Origin: Luteimonas chenhongjianii
GTDB taxonomy: Bacteria > Pseudomonadota > Gammaproteobacteria > Xanthomonadales > Xanthomonadaceae
Direction of reading: 5' to 3'
Length of the DNA: 64,000 bases
NCBI RefSeq assembly: GCF_002327105.1
Contig: NZ_CP023406.1
Location: 2,976,001 to 3,040,000 of the forward strand
Part shown: positions 9,418 through 18,828 of the stretch, one piece after another
Numbering within the stretch: position 1 is the stretch's first letter
Layout of the letters: each line of letters opens with the position of its first letter
The notes under the pieces: model-generated
Told to the model about the DNA's origin: nothing
Databases searched by the model: none
What the model saw: the letters and a program-made list of their open reading frames with translations, nothing else
Made by a program: the position numbers and the translations under genes

Positions 9418-11118
9418 TCACCGCGCCAGCGCCTTCAAGGTCTCGAGCCGGTCGGCTTCGGCCATCGGCTTGTCGTGGCGCCAGCGCAGGATCCGCGGGA
9501 AGCGCACCGCGATGCCGGACTTGTGCCGCTTCGAGACGTTGACCGCCTCGAATCCGAGTTCGAAGACGTGATGGGCGCGGACCGAACGCACCGGGCCGAA
9601 GCGCTCGAGCGTATGCGCGCGAATCCACTTGTCGAGCGCGAGGATCTCGCGATCGTCCAGGCCCGAATAGGCCTTTGCCACCGGCACCAGCATGTCCCCA
9701 TCCCACAGGCCGAAGGTGTAGTCGGTGTAGAGCGTGCTGCGCCGGCCGTGCCCGGCCTGGGCGTAGAGCAGTACCGCATCGATGGTCAGCGGATCGATCT
9801 TCCATTTCCACCAGTCGCCCCGTCTTCGCCCGGCCTGGTAGGGCGCTTGCGCACGCTTGAGCATCAAGCCTTCGACGCCCAGATCGCGGGCGTCTTCGCG
9901 CAAGCGCGCGGCATCGGCCCAGGTGGCAGCCTCGACGCGCGGCGAGACCACGATGCGCGGGTCGCCGTGCGCGGCGATCAACGCCTCCAATGCGGCGCGG
10001 CGTTCGTGCTGCGGTCGATCGCGCCAGTCCTCGCCGGCCAGTTCCAGCAGATCGTAGACCTGCACCCGCACCGGCGTGTCGGCCAGCGTCTTCGGCCCCG
10101 GCTTGAGCCGCTGGATGCGGGTCTGCAGCGCAGTGAACGGCAGCGGCATGGCGTCGTCCGCGCGCCAGGCCAGCAGCTCGCCGTCGAGCACCGTGCCATC
10201 AGGCAGCGTGGCGGCCGCGGCCTCGATCTCCGGGAACCGCCCATCCAGCCGCTCCTCGCCGCGCGACCACAGGGCCACTTCGCCATCGCGGCGCAGCAGC
10301 TGCAGGCGGATACCGTCCCACTTCCACTCCAGCAGCCAGTCGTCGATCGGTCCGAGCGCTCGGGCGACGGCACCGGGATCGTTGGCGAGGGCGACGGCGG
10401 CGGGGGCGGACGTTTCATCCGCCGCCGGCACCTCTTCGGGCAGTCCCGCCTCCACGCGCAGCGCCGATTCCAGCGGCGAGGCGAGAAAGAACGGATAGGG
10501 CTGCTGGCGATCGCCGGGCAGTTCGTCGACGGTGAGCAGATCCCGCAGGAATTCCGGCGTCGGCGACCAGCTGCCGAGCATGCGTTGCGCCAGGCGCGCG
10601 ATGTCGATACCGGTCAGCTCGGCCAGCGCCTGCTGCACGAGCCGTTGCGACACGCCGACCCGCAACGCGCCGGTCAACAGCTTGTTGAACAACAGGCGCT
10701 CGTCGAACCGCAGGCTGCGCCAGGCCTCGACAACCACGCCGCGGCGCATGTCGACATGCTTGTTGGCGATCGGCAGCAGGCGCTGCTCGATCCAGTCGGC
10801 CAGCGCGATATCCGGCGCCGCCTCGACCGGATCGTCGAGCAGCAGCGCCAGGGTCTCAGCCAGGTCACCGACCTGGTCGTAACTGTCGTCCACCAGCCAG
10901 TCCGGGGTATTCGACTCGACTGCGATCCACTCGCGCAGTTCCCGGGTGTTGGCGATCTTCTGCCGCGCACTGGCGATCTTCCCACCGGACAGCAGATACA
11001 AGGCCCATGCAGCGTCGCGCGGCGGGGCCTCCTTGAAATAGCGGATCAGGGCAGCGCGCTTGTCGAGCGTGGCGGTGCTCTGGTCGAGTTCGCGATAGAG
11101 CTGGGCGAAGCGCTTCAT
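9418..11118 (-). CDS. ATP-dependent DNA ligase (ligase-associated repair set)
   Basis: A 566-residue ATP-dependent ligase. The N-terminal DNA-binding domain (KRFAQLYRELDQSTATLDKRAAL...) is followed by the nucleotidyltransferase domain, with the adenylated lysine at residue 266 in EWKWDGIRL (motif I). Motif III is seen in GTVLDGELLAWR and DLLELAGEDWR, motif IV in GLMLKRAQAPYQAGRR (EGLMLK), and motif V in DWWKWKIDP. The C-terminal OB fold ends RFPRILRWRHDKP. All elements for nick sealing are present. It belongs to the bacterial ligase family linked to a helicase, an MBL exonuclease and PdeM, distinct from the essential NAD-dependent LigA and from LigD. It is separated from the exonuclease by a repeat element. 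Confidence 0.93.
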   Translation of the reverse strand: MKRFAQLYRELDQSTATLDKRAALIRYFKEAPPRDAAWALYLLSGGKIASARQKIANTRELREWIAVESNTPDWLVDDSYDQVGDLAETLALLLDDPVEAAPDIALADWIEQRLLPIANKHVDMRRGVVVEAWRSLRFDERLLFNKLLTGALRVGVSQRLVQQALAELTGIDIARLAQRMLGSWSPTPEFLRDLLTVDELPGDRQQPYPFFLASPLESALRVEAGLPEEVPAADETSAPAAVALANDPGAVARALGPIDDWLLEWKWDGIRLQLLRRDGEVALWSRGEERLDGRFPEIEAAAATLPDGTVLDGELLAWRADDAMPLPFTALQTRIQRLKPGPKTLADTPVRVQVYDLLELAGEDWRDRPQHERRAALEALIAAHGDPRIVVSPRVEAATWADAARLREDARDLGVEGLMLKRAQAPYQAGRRRGDWWKWKIDPLTIDAVLLYAQAGHGRRSTLYTDYTFGLWDGDMLVPVAKAYSGLDDREILALDKWIRAHTLERFGPVRSVRAHHVFELGFEAVNVSKRHKSGIAVRFPRILRWRHDKPMAEADRLETLKALAR

Positions 11119-11409
11119 GCGCTCGCGCTCCGATTGGCGCGGACATCGGTCGCCCCGACGGCCGCGCGCGCGATGTGCGCTGCCGCTTCCACGCGTGCCC
11201 GCGCTCTTTCTGCTGGGCTCGCTTCTGCTGTTGCTCTTGCTATCGACGTCCCGAGCCGTAGAGCGAGCCGAGCACCGCAGCCTGACGCGGCCGTAGAGGC
11301 GCCCATGTCTGCGCGCAGCGAGTTTGGGCGCCGTGCCGCGTCAGGCGCGGCGCGCAGGAGACCGGACGGGCGCAGCCCGGCCGGATCGCGTCCGGCGAAA
11401 ACGGTTCTG

Positions 11410-11435
11410 CTTACTTTTGACAAGACAAAAGTAAG
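11410..11435. repeat. perfect 10-bp hairpin inside the repeat element
   Basis: CTTACTTTTG and CAAAAGTAAG are exact reverse complements around a 6-nt loop (ACAAGA). The hairpin is AT-rich in very GC-rich DNA. No U-run follows, so a simple intrinsic terminator is not indicated. Confidence 0.75.
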
Positions 11436-11807
11436 CCGCGCGCGGAGCGCGTGGAAGCTCCGGGTTTGATGTTCACCAGCCTTGCAAAAAACAGGCCGTC
11501 CTTGGCGCGGAGAAAGCAGAGCAGAGCAGGTGCAGAGCTTTCGCCCGCTACGCGTGCGAGTTCCTTTTTTGAGGACCGAAAAGGAGCAGGAAAGTCCTTT
11601 CGCCGAACGCGAGCCGTCGCGACGGATCCGCGTCGGGCCCCTGCGCTTCCCGGCCAGCGAGGGCACATCGGCAGCTTCACGGTGCCGCAGCCCGAACTCG
11701 CTGCGCTCAGACATGGGCGCCTCTACGGCCCCGCCACCCTGCGGCACTCGGCTCGCTTTACGGGTCGGAAGAAGCACAAGCAAAGCAACGGCCAAAGCAA
11801 AATCAGA

Positions 11808-11835
11808 AGCCGAAGCCGAAGCCGAAGCCAGGCTG
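11808..11835. repeat. hexanucleotide tract (GAAGCC)n
   Basis: About four consecutive, nearly perfect copies of GAAGCC lie at the outer right edge of the inverted-repeat element, directly next to the 3' end of the exonuclease gene. Such a tract can change copy number by slippage. Confidence 0.7.
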
Positions 11836-11842
11836 CCAGCCC

Positions 11843-12844
11843 TCATTCCTCACCCCCGAAATCCGTCCGGAACGCCTCGGCCGCAATTCCGTCCTCGCAC
11901 AGCGCGCGAATGATCGCGTCGGTGTTGCCGTGGGTCGCGATGACCCGCGACGCACCCGTCTCGCGCACGGTGCGCATCAGGTCGGGCCAGTCGGCGTGGT
12001 CGGAGACGACGAAACCGCGGTCGTAATTGCGACGCCGACGATTGCCACGCAGCCGCATCCAGCCGGACGCGAAGCCCTGCTGGGCACGGCGGAAACGACG
12101 GATCCACGGGCTGCCCGCGGCCGAAGGCGGCGCCAGCACCAGCTGGCCTGCGTAGTCGGCCGACCGGTCGGTCTCCACCACCGGGATGGTCTCCACCATC
12201 GCGATGCCGGCGCGGCGATAGACCTCCACGCCGGTGGCGACCGCGCCGTGCAGCAGCACCGGCGTATCGGTATGGGCGGCGAGTTCGGCGAGCACGCGCT
12301 GGGCCTTGCCGAGGGCATAACAGTAGAGAATCGCCGCCTCGCCGCGTTCGGCGCAGTGGTCGCGCCAGGCGACGATGTCGCGCGCCACCTCCGGCGTGTC
12401 GGGCCAGCGATAGATGGGCAGCCCGAACGTAGCCTCGGTGATGAAGGTGTCGCAGCGCACGACCTCGAAGGGATCGCAGGTCGGGTCGTGCTGGCGCTTG
12501 TAGTCGCCCGAGGCGACCCAGACCTCGCCTTCGACCTCGACCCGCACCTGCGCCGAGCCCAGCACATGCCCCGCGGGATGCAGCGACACCGTCGCGTCGC
12601 CCATCCGGAACGGGACGCCGTACTCGTGCGACACGTAGATCTGCTCGCCCAGCCGCCATTCGAGGATCGGCAGGCCGATGCGCGTAGTGTGGTAGGCGCC
12701 CATGCCCGGCCGCGCGTGGTCGCCATGGCCGTGCGTGATCACCGCCCGTGGCACGGGGCGCCAGGGATCGATATGGAAATCGCCGGCGGGGCAGTACAGC
12801 CCCTCCGGGCGGAGCTGGATCAGGTCTTGTGAGGCGACGGGCAT
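11843..12844 (-). CDS. ligase-associated DNA damage response exonuclease (MBL fold)
   Basis: A 333-residue metallo-beta-lactamase-fold nuclease of the CPSF/SNM1-like group in the bacterial ligase-associated set. The zinc motif HGHGDHARPG is at about residues 38-47. SLHPAGHVLGSAQV carries the next His, SGDYKRQHDPTC the bridging Asp, and DRGFVVSDHADWPDL plus VIATHGNTDAI form the C-terminal beta-CASP-like closure. It is expected to trim DNA ends 5'-3' before ligation. The start at 12844 gives MPVASQDLIQL, close to the family's normal N-terminus. It reads toward the ligase but is separated from it by 724 bp of repeat DNA. Confidence 0.9.
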   Translation of the reverse strand: MPVASQDLIQLRPEGLYCPAGDFHIDPWRPVPRAVITHGHGDHARPGMGAYHTTRIGLPILEWRLGEQIYVSHEYGVPFRMGDATVSLHPAGHVLGSAQVRVEVEGEVWVASGDYKRQHDPTCDPFEVVRCDTFITEATFGLPIYRWPDTPEVARDIVAWRDHCAERGEAAILYCYALGKAQRVLAELAAHTDTPVLLHGAVATGVEVYRRAGIAMVETIPVVETDRSADYAGQLVLAPPSAAGSPWIRRFRRAQQGFASGWMRLRGNRRRRNYDRGFVVSDHADWPDLMRTVRETGASRVIATHGNTDAIIRALCEDGIAAEAFRTDFGGEE

Positions 12845-12966
12845 TCGACGCAGTCTGGTGGCGGGCTTGTGCACGACGCGCCAAGCCTGCCTCCGCGGCG
12901 TCGCGGCGATCGAGACGCCCACGACGATGGACCGCGCAGATTCAGCCGCCGCCCCCCGCCCCTGAC

Positions 12967-15900
12967 TTACAGGCCCGCTTCGGGGTCGTCTTCCGCATAG
13001 ACCGGCCGCCAGCTCGAGGCCAGCGTGTCTGCCAGCATTTCGCCGGTCAACGGTTTGCGCAGGAAGCCGTCGAACCCGGCTGCGCGCGCGCGCACTTCGG
13101 CGTCGGCGTCCGCACGCGCGGTCACCGCGACCATCGGCTGCACGAAGCCGTGGGCGCGCATCATGCCGGCGAGGGTCAGGCCATCGACACCGGGCAGGTC
13201 GAGATCGATCAGGGCCAGATCGAAGCTCCGCGTGGCGATCTCCGAAAGCGCCGCCAGGCCATGCATCACGTGGACTACCGCGTGTCCCTGCGACTGCAGC
13301 AGGCCCGCGATGACATCGGCCACGGTCTGGTCGTCCTCCACCAGCAGGATCTCCAGACCGATCGCGGCCGTGATGCGCTCGTGGACTTCGCCGGCACTCG
13401 ACGGTGGCGAGTCGGTCACCGCCGGCAGTGGCAGGACCACACGGAAGCACGTGCCCGTTCCCGGCTTGCTGTCGACCGAGATATGTCCGCCCATGGCGAT
13501 GGAGAGCTCCTGGCTGATCGCCAGCCCCAGCCCGCTGCCGCCATAGCGCGAGGCCGTGCGCGCGCCCTCTGCCTGCTCGAAGCGGCGGAACAGCCGGCGG
13601 CGCTGCTCGGTACTGAGTCCGGGGCCGGTGTCGCTGACCTCGAACACCAGCGCACCGTCGGCATCGACGCCCACATGCAGGCCCACAGCGCCGCGCTCGG
13701 TGAACTTGGTTGCGTTGCCGAGCAGATTCAGCAGGATCTGGCGCACCCGTCCGACATCGCCGTACACCCAGGCCGGCACCGCATCGTCGATCACGGCGTC
13801 GTAGCGCAAGGACTTCTGCCGGACCAGCGGTTCGCAGTGCTGCGCGAGCTCCTGGATCAACCGGGGCAGCTCGAAAGGCTGGGGGTCGAGATCGAGACGA
13901 CCGGCCTCGATACGCGCCAGGTCCAGTGCGTCGTTGACCAGCCGCATCAGATGGTTGCCCGCACGGCGGATCGATTCGGCGTAGCCGCGCTGGCGGGGGT
14001 CGAGCTCGGTATCGAGCAACAGCTCGCTCATGCCCAGCACGCCCGTCATCGGCGTGCGTACCTCGTGGCCGAGCGTCGCGAGGAAACGGCTTTTCGCTTC
14101 CGACGCACGTTCGGCCAGTTCGCGCTTGTGCTCGGCCACATGCCAGCTCGCCGTCCGGCGCAGCCGCTGGCGATACGCGGCCGCGGCCACCGCGAGCAGC
14201 AGCAGGGCCAGGACCACCATTGCCGCCAGGGCCCAGCGGGTCAGCCACCACGGCGGCGCCTGCCGGATCTCGATGGGATCCAGCGAGGTCCAGTCACCGT
14301 CCTCGGTACGCGCTTGGATATGCAGGGTGTAGTGGCCCGGCTCCAGCCCGGGGAACACCCGCTCGGCTGCCGCGTCCGCGCTGACCCATTCGGACTCGTA
14401 GCCCTCCAGACGGAACCGGTACTGGTGGACATGCGAGTCGGTGAACGAAAGCAGGCGGGCCACCACGTGCAGGTCCCGGTCGCCATCACGCAATTCGATC
14501 GGCTCGCCGGTGGGCAGCTCGATCGTCTCCTCGCCGCGGCGCAGCTCCAGGGTCTCGAGCACCAGCGGCGGTGTCCTGGCCCGCTGCTGCACTTGGTCGG
14601 GATGGAACAACAGCAGGCCCTCGGCGGTGCCGATGGCGAAATGTCCGTCCGGCGACCTGCCGATTTCGCGGTCCGAGAACTCCTGGCTCGGCAAGCCATC
14701 GCGCACGCCGTAGACGCGGATGCGCGAGCTGGACGGCTGGAAGCGCACAAGACCGCGGGAAGTGGTCATCCACACCGCGCCACTGTCGTCGACCCGCATC
14801 CCGCCGGGCGCGACCTGCGGCAACCCCGACGCGCGACCGAACGCACGTCGATACTCGAGCGCAGCCCCATTCCACCGCAGCTCGTCCAGCGTTCCCGCAC
14901 CTGCGATCCAGACCGAGTCATTGCCATGCACGGTGATGGCACTGACGAGCTGCTGGGGACTTCCGGGAACGAGCGAGAACCGTCGGTCACTGGCGTTCCA
15001 CCTGTAGACGCCGCCGGTCGTTGCAAGCCAGACCACGCCGTCCGGACCCAATATGCTCTGCCGGAACGCCACCCCCGACGGCACGCCTCTGCCGTCACCG
15101 GGACGGACGGCCTCGAGCAGGCCACCATCCGGGGTGCGCCGCTCGATCATCGTCGCGCTCATGAACCACAGCGTGCCATCGGCCTGCTCGACGATCGTGC
15201 CGATCTCATGGGCTTCCGACGCCGCTTGCTCACTCAGCTCCCAGCGCTTCACTTCGCGCGTGCGCGGGTCGAAGCGCGCGAGGGTGAAGTTGCATCCGAC
15301 CCAGACGTGGCCCGTGCTCGTCTCGTGCACCGAGCGGTTGATCTGGTCACCACACACCTGGAGCAGACGGTGGGTGATCGCGCCCGTAGCGGGATCGAGG
15401 TGATCGAGCACCCCGCCGTCGCCGACCAGCCAGAGCCCGCCCCCGGCGGCGGGCGAAACGCTCTCGACGAAAGCGTTCGCCACGGTCGTCGGATCGGAGA
15501 TCCGGCGCTGCAGGACCGTGAAATTGCGCCAGTTCGCCGGCAGGTACCACAGACCCGCATTGCCGCTCGCGAACCACAGGCCACCCTCCCGATCCTCCAG
15601 GGCAGATGCCCACGCAGGACGCACCACGCCGCGGCTTGCGACGCTGAACAGCGGGACGTCCACGAGCCGTCCATCCACTTCCCGCGCCAGTCCGCTGCGC
15701 GTGTCGAACCACCGCACGCCGTGCCGGTCCTGGACGAGCATGTGCAGCGGGGGCATGCCCAGGACCGGATCCCGCAGCGGTATGGCCTCGGTGACGCCGT
15801 CCGCACGCCGGACCAGTCCGCGCCCATGGACGCCGATCCAGAGATTCTCCTGTGCATCGAAGACCAGGCCTTCGACCAGGGCGCCACTGAGGCCAGCTGG

Positions 15901-16545
15901 CATCTCCAACCGCTGGAAGCGACCATCAATCCAGCGGGCCACGCCGTGCTTGGTGCCCACCCACAACATGCCGGCGGAATCGGACGCGAGATAGCCGACC
16001 GCATTGGACGGCAGGCTGCCGGGATCGGTAGCGTCGGCGACGAAGCGGCGCAGGCTCCCATCGGGCGCCAGTCTGTAGAGACCGGTCTCGCTCATCCCGA
16101 ACCAGATCGCGCCGTCGGCGGTCGAACTGATCGCCCAGATGTCGTCGGTTCCAATCTCGGCATGGGTGTCATGCCGGTAGTGGGTAAAGCTCTGGCGATC
16201 GGCATCCAGCATCGAGAGGCCGCCAAGACGCGTACCCGCCCAGACACGATCCTGCGCATCGACATGCACGGCCCATACGAAGTTGTCGCGCAGGCCATCC
16301 TCGGTCCGCCATACGCGGAAGCCCACGCCGTCGTAGCGGGCAAGGCCGTCACGGGTGGCGATCCACAGGTAGCCCTGTCGGTCTTCGGCCAGCGCATTGA
16401 CGCGATTGGAAGGCAGGCCGTCGATCACGCTGAGCTGACGTGGTTGCGGCAGGCTGAAGGTCGTCGGCGCGTCCGGACGCGCGTACGCCGGGCTCGCGCA
16501 CACGCACCACCACAGCCCGATCAAGGCAATCCATGCAAAGCGCAT
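12967..16545 (-). CDS. hybrid two-component sensor with beta-propeller input, kinase and receiver domains
   Basis: A 1192-residue inner-membrane sensor. A signal peptide ([22 protein letters not shown]) leads into two seven-bladed periplasmic Reg_prop propellers (many W-I/V-G-T/blade repeats such as [16 protein letters not shown] and [14 protein letters not shown], to about residue 640). A Y_Y_Y domain follows ([17 protein letters not shown], near 715), then one membrane helix ([20 protein letters not shown]). The cytoplasmic HisKA has the phospho-acceptor His827 ([19 protein letters not shown]). HATPase_c has [12 protein letters not shown] and DTGPGLS. A C-terminal receiver has phospho-acceptor Asp1114 ([11 protein letters not shown]). 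It lacks the AraC output domain of Bacteroides-type HTCS, so a separate response regulator or phosphotransfer protein is implied. The ligand is unknown. Confidence 0.9.
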   Translation of the reverse strand: MRFAWIALIGLWWCVCASPAYARPDAPTTFSLPQPRQLSVIDGLPSNRVNALAEDRQGYLWIATRDGLARYDGVGFRVWRTEDGLRDNFVWAVHVDAQDRVWAGTRLGGLSMLDADRQSFTHYRHDTHAEIGTDDIWAISSTADGAIWFGMSETGLYRLAPDGSLRRFVADATDPGSLPSNAVGYLASDSAGMLWVGTKHGVARWIDGRFQRLEMPAGLSGALVEGLVFDAQENLWIGVHGRGLVRRADGVTEAIPLRDPVLGMPPLHMLVQDRHGVRWFDTRSGLAREVDGRLVDVPLFSVASRGVVRPAWASALEDREGGLWFASGNAGLWYLPANWRNFTVLQRRISDPTTVANAFVESVSPAAGGGLWLVGDGGVLDHLDPATGAITHRLLQVCGDQINRSVHETSTGHVWVGCNFTLARFDPRTREVKRWELSEQAASEAHEIGTIVEQADGTLWFMSATMIERRTPDGGLLEAVRPGDGRGVPSGVAFRQSILGPDGVVWLATTGGVYRWNASDRRFSLVPGSPQQLVSAITVHGNDSVWIAGAGTLDELRWNGAALEYRRAFGRASGLPQVAPGGMRVDDSGAVWMTTSRGLVRFQPSSSRIRVYGVRDGLPSQEFSDREIGRSPDGHFAIGTAEGLLLFHPDQVQQRARTPPLVLETLELRRGEETIELPTGEPIELRDGDRDLHVVARLLSFTDSHVHQYRFRLEGYESEWVSADAAAERVFPGLEPGHYTLHIQARTEDGDWTSLDPIEIRQAPPWWLTRWALAAMVVLALLLLAVAAAAYRQRLRRTASWHVAEHKRELAERASEAKSRFLATLGHEVRTPMTGVLGMSELLLDTELDPRQRGYAESIRRAGNHLMRLVNDALDLARIEAGRLDLDPQPFELPRLIQELAQHCEPLVRQKSLRYDAVIDDAVPAWVYGDVGRVRQILLNLLGNATKFTERGAVGLHVGVDADGALVFEVSDTGPGLSTEQRRRLFRRFEQAEGARTASRYGGSGLGLAISQELSIAMGGHISVDSKPGTGTCFRVVLPLPAVTDSPPSSAGEVHERITAAIGLEILLVEDDQTVADVIAGLLQSQGHAVVHVMHGLAALSEIATRSFDLALIDLDLPGVDGLTLAGMMRAHGFVQPMVAVTARADADAEVRARAAGFDGFLRKPLTGEMLADTLASSWRPVYAEDDPEAGL

Positions 16546-16702
16546 TGCGTCCCCAACGCTGGCGCTGGCCGCGCCTCCCTGTCGACGATGCTCGCAACGC
16601 TGCGCTACGGATGCAAGCGACGACTGATGGCCCAGTCCCAGGCACGTTCGGCTGGAACGTGCCTAAAATTGGCGCAACCGCCTTGTCGACCGGAGTGCTG
16701 TG

Positions 16703-17395
16703 ATGGGATTGGTGCACCGGTTCATTCTCGGATGTGTTCTGCTGCCGGCTGCGGTGAGCGCGGCGGCAGCGCCGGCGCAGTACGCGCTCGATCCCGTCCA
16801 CACCCGCGTGCAGTTCGCGGTCGACCATGCCGGATTCTCCAAGGCCATCGGCACGGTGTCGGGCACCACCGGCACCCTCGTGTTCGATCCCGACGACTGG
16901 ACCCTGTCTCGCGTCGAAGCCTCGATTCCAATGGGCCGGGTCGACCTCGGCGACGCCGAGTGGAACCAGGCCACGCTCGCGCGGAACCTGCTAGACGCCG
17001 AGCGCTATCCGGTCGCGACCTTCGTTTCCACCCGCGTCGAACCGATCGATGATCAGCGCGCGATCGTGCATGGCGACCTCACCCTGCGTGGCGAAACCCG
17101 TCCGGTCGCGCTGCAGGTGGTACTCAACGGGCGCAAGCGCCATCCGCTGCCGCCATTCCGCCGCACCGTCGGCTTCTCGGCGACCGCGGCGCTGTCGCGC
17201 GCAGACTTCGGCATCGATGCATGGCGTTCGATGATCGGCGATGCGGTCGAGCTGCGGTTGGAGGTCGAGGCTACCCGCAGCCGCGGGGGCGATAGCGACG
17301 TCGAGGCGCCCGAGAACGGCGTGCCGGAGAACGTTCCACCCGAAGGTGCCAGCCCACCGGCGCGGGACGCAACGCCGGCGGCCGCGACCCCGTGA
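16703..17395 (+). CDS. YceI-family periplasmic protein
   Basis: About 230 residues. A signal peptide (MGLVHRFILGCVLLPAAVSAAAAPAQ) precedes a complete YceI lipocalin-like domain: YALDPVHTRVQFAVDHAGFSK, GTVSGTTGTLVFDP, VEASIPMGRVDLGD, LLDAERYPVATFVST, then GDLTLRGETRPVALQV and SRADFGIDAWRSMIGDAVEL. YceI proteins bind polyprenoids such as ubiquinone in the periplasm. A proline/alanine-rich tail of about 35 residues follows the domain. The ATG at 16703 is preferred over the overlapping GTG at 16700 because CGGAG (16691-16695) is then 7 nt away. The stop overlaps the cytochrome b561 start. Confidence 0.9.
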   Translation: MGLVHRFILGCVLLPAAVSAAAAPAQYALDPVHTRVQFAVDHAGFSKAIGTVSGTTGTLVFDPDDWTLSRVEASIPMGRVDLGDAEWNQATLARNLLDAERYPVATFVSTRVEPIDDQRAIVHGDLTLRGETRPVALQVVLNGRKRHPLPPFRRTVGFSATAALSRADFGIDAWRSMIGDAVELRLEVEATRSRGGDSDVEAPENGVPENVPPEGASPPARDATPAAATP

Positions 17396-17976
17396 CCCTG
17401 CGCAACACCGACGAGCGCTGGGGCCCGGTCAGCCAGTCGCTGCATTGGCTGGTGGTGGCGCTGATCCTTGTGACCGGGACCTTGGGCCTGGTGATGGGCG
17501 ACATGCGCAACGGTCCGTCCAAGATCGAGATCTACGCACTGCACAAATCCCTGGGGCTGACCATCCTCGCCCTGGCGGCGCTGCGCCTCGCATGGCGCAT
17601 GCACGCCGGCGCGCCGCTGCCGGCACCGGCTACGCCGCGCTGGCAAGGCCGCTTCGCCACTTTCACCCACTGGCTGCTCTACGGGTTGCTGTTCGCGGTT
17701 CCACTCAGCGGCTGGACCTTCAACTCGGCCGCGGGCTACCCGCTGCAGTGGTTCAAGCTGTTCAACCTGCCCGCGCTGGTCGCGCGCGATGTCGAACTGC
17801 GCCAGCTCGCCCGCGACCTGCACGAGTGGCTGTTCTGGTCACTGGTCGTCGTTGCGCTGCTGCACGCGTCTGCCGCCGTGTACCACCACCTGGTCCTCCG
17901 TGACGACACACTCGGGCGCATGTTGCCGCACGCCTGGCGACGTCGCGCCGTACCGCCTCCTCTTTCCCAGGACTGA
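17392..17976 (+). CDS. cytochrome b561
   Basis: A 194-residue four-helix membrane cytochrome of the b561/YceJ family, which transfers electrons between quinones and periplasmic partners. GTG start, overlapping the YceI stop (GTGA). Helices visible are SLHWLVVALILVTGTLGLVMG with the heme-ligand His, ALHKSLGLTILALAALRLAWR with its His, FATFTHWLLYGLLFAVPLSGW, and DLHEWLFWSLVVVALLHASAAVYHH with the C-terminal histidines. The family pairs with YceI in many genomes (E. coli yceJ-yceI); here a YceI gene lies on each side. Confidence 0.93.
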   Translation: MTLRNTDERWGPVSQSLHWLVVALILVTGTLGLVMGDMRNGPSKIEIYALHKSLGLTILALAALRLAWRMHAGAPLPAPATPRWQGRFATFTHWLLYGLLFAVPLSGWTFNSAAGYPLQWFKLFNLPALVARDVELRQLARDLHEWLFWSLVVVALLHASAAVYHHLVLRDDTLGRMLPHAWRRRAVPPPLSQD

Positions 17977-17980
17977 CCCC

Positions 17981-18538
17981 ATGCGCATGTTCCGGATACT
18001 CATCCCTGTTGCTCTCTCCGCCGCAGCCACCCTGCCCGCGCTCGCGGCCGACTACGTGCAGGCCCCCGGCTCGTCGCTGGCGTTCGCCGGCAAATACCAG
18101 GGCGAGACGTTCTCGGGCACCTTCCCCGACTTCCGCACGACGCTGCGCTTCGATCCCGCCGATCCCGGCGCCGGCAAGCTCGCGGTCACGATTCCGCTGG
18201 CGACCGCGACGACGCAGAACCCCGACTACGACGGCGAAATGCGCGGCAGCGCGTTCTTCGATGTCTCGAAGTTCGCCAATGCGACCTATACGGCGAGTGG
18301 TTTCCGCGATCTGGGCAATGGCCGTTATGCGGCCGACGGCACGCTGGAGCTGCGCGGCGTGCGCAAGCCGGTCACCCTGACCTTCACCTGGACGCCGGGC
18401 TCGCGCCCCCTGCTGTCGGGACGGGCCACCGTGCCGCGGCTGGACTTCGGGGTCGGCGGCGGCGAATGGGCCGACACCGCGATGATTCCCGACGAGATCG
18501 CGGTCAGCACCCGCCTTCACCTGCAGCCGGCGAACTAG
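17981..18538 (+). CDS. second YceI-family periplasmic protein
   Basis: A 185-residue protein with signal peptide MRMFRILIPVALSAAATLPALA and a YceI domain: SSLAFAGKYQGETFSGTFPDFRTTLRFDP, FDVSKFANATYTASGF, GTLELRGVRKPVTLTFTW, and RLDFGVGGGEWADTAMIPDEIAV. It begins 4 nt after the b561 stop, so YceI-b561-YceI form one transcription unit. It differs from the first copy by a shorter core and lacks the proline-rich tail. Its 3' end overlaps the convergent glutaredoxin-like gene by 35 nt. Confidence 0.92.
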   Translation: MRMFRILIPVALSAAATLPALAADYVQAPGSSLAFAGKYQGETFSGTFPDFRTTLRFDPADPGAGKLAVTIPLATATTQNPDYDGEMRGSAFFDVSKFANATYTASGFRDLGNGRYAADGTLELRGVRKPVTLTFTWTPGSRPLLSGRATVPRLDFGVGGGEWADTAMIPDEIAVSTRLHLQPAN

Positions 18539-18779
18539 TCCGCCCCGCGTCCAGCCACCGGCGGGCGGTGGCCGCGTCGAAGGGCCAGTCGAGTTCGAGG
18601 CCGCTCGCGGCGTCGTGCAACACCGGCACACGGGCGCCGTAGCGGGCCTCGAGCGCCGCGTCCTCGTCGATGAAGGCGCTCTCGAAATCCGGCGTCCCGG
18701 CGGCCGCCAGCACCTCCAGCGCCAGGTCGCACAGATGGCAGTCGTCACGCTGGTAGAGGATCAGGCTCGGTGCATTCAT
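18504..18779 (-). CDS. glutaredoxin-family protein
   Basis: A 91-residue thioredoxin-fold protein. YQRDDCHLCDLALEVL near the N-terminus carries the CxxC pair (CHLC), and ARYGARVPVLHD has the cis-proline. It is of the small glutaredoxin-like (DUF836) type, and thiol exchange is likely. The start at 18779 (MNAPSLILYQRDD) is chosen because the fold begins immediately; the open frame upstream is antisense to sdaA. The last 12 codons overlap the YceI gene on the other strand. Confidence 0.8.
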   Translation of the reverse strand: MNAPSLILYQRDDCHLCDLALEVLAAAGTPDFESAFIDEDAALEARYGARVPVLHDAASGLELDWPFDAATARRWLDAGRTSSPAAGEGGC

Positions 18780-18815
18780 GCGGCGGCGCGTCAGCGCTGG
18801 GCGGGATGCGGTCCG

Positions 18816-18828
18816 TAGAATAACGGCA
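18816..18828 (+). promoter_or_regulatory. candidate leaderless -10 for sdaA
   Basis: TAGAAT (18816-18821; 5 of 6 to consensus) ends 6 nt before the A of the sdaA ATG. No Shine-Dalgarno sequence fits in the gap. Confidence 0.45.

Larger units (their letters stand above)
11190..11840. repeat. composite intergenic inverted-repeat element
   Basis: A 724-bp gene-free stretch separates the exonuclease and ligase genes. Two arms, about 11250-11338 and about 11679-11768, are inverted copies of each other: both contain GCCGTAGAGGCGCCCATGTC followed by a GCGCAGCGAGTT-like block, one reading right, the other left, with GAGCGAGCCGAG-type sequence further out. Between them are a perfect 10-bp hairpin (CTTACTTTTG 11410-11419 with CAAAAGTAAG 11426-11435) and a second A/T-rich hairpin around 11560-11600. 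Outward of each arm lies a degenerate GCAA/GAAGC tract, ending on the right in (GAAGCC)n near 11810-11835. The translated frames are typical spurious repeat ORFs. It has no transposase. Confidence 0.7.

Noticed and set aside
12748-17052. A 1434-codon open frame on the plus strand opposite the sensor kinase
   Set aside because: Antisense to a gene with complete motifs; the translation is Arg/Gly/His-rich without domains, a common effect of high GC at third positions.
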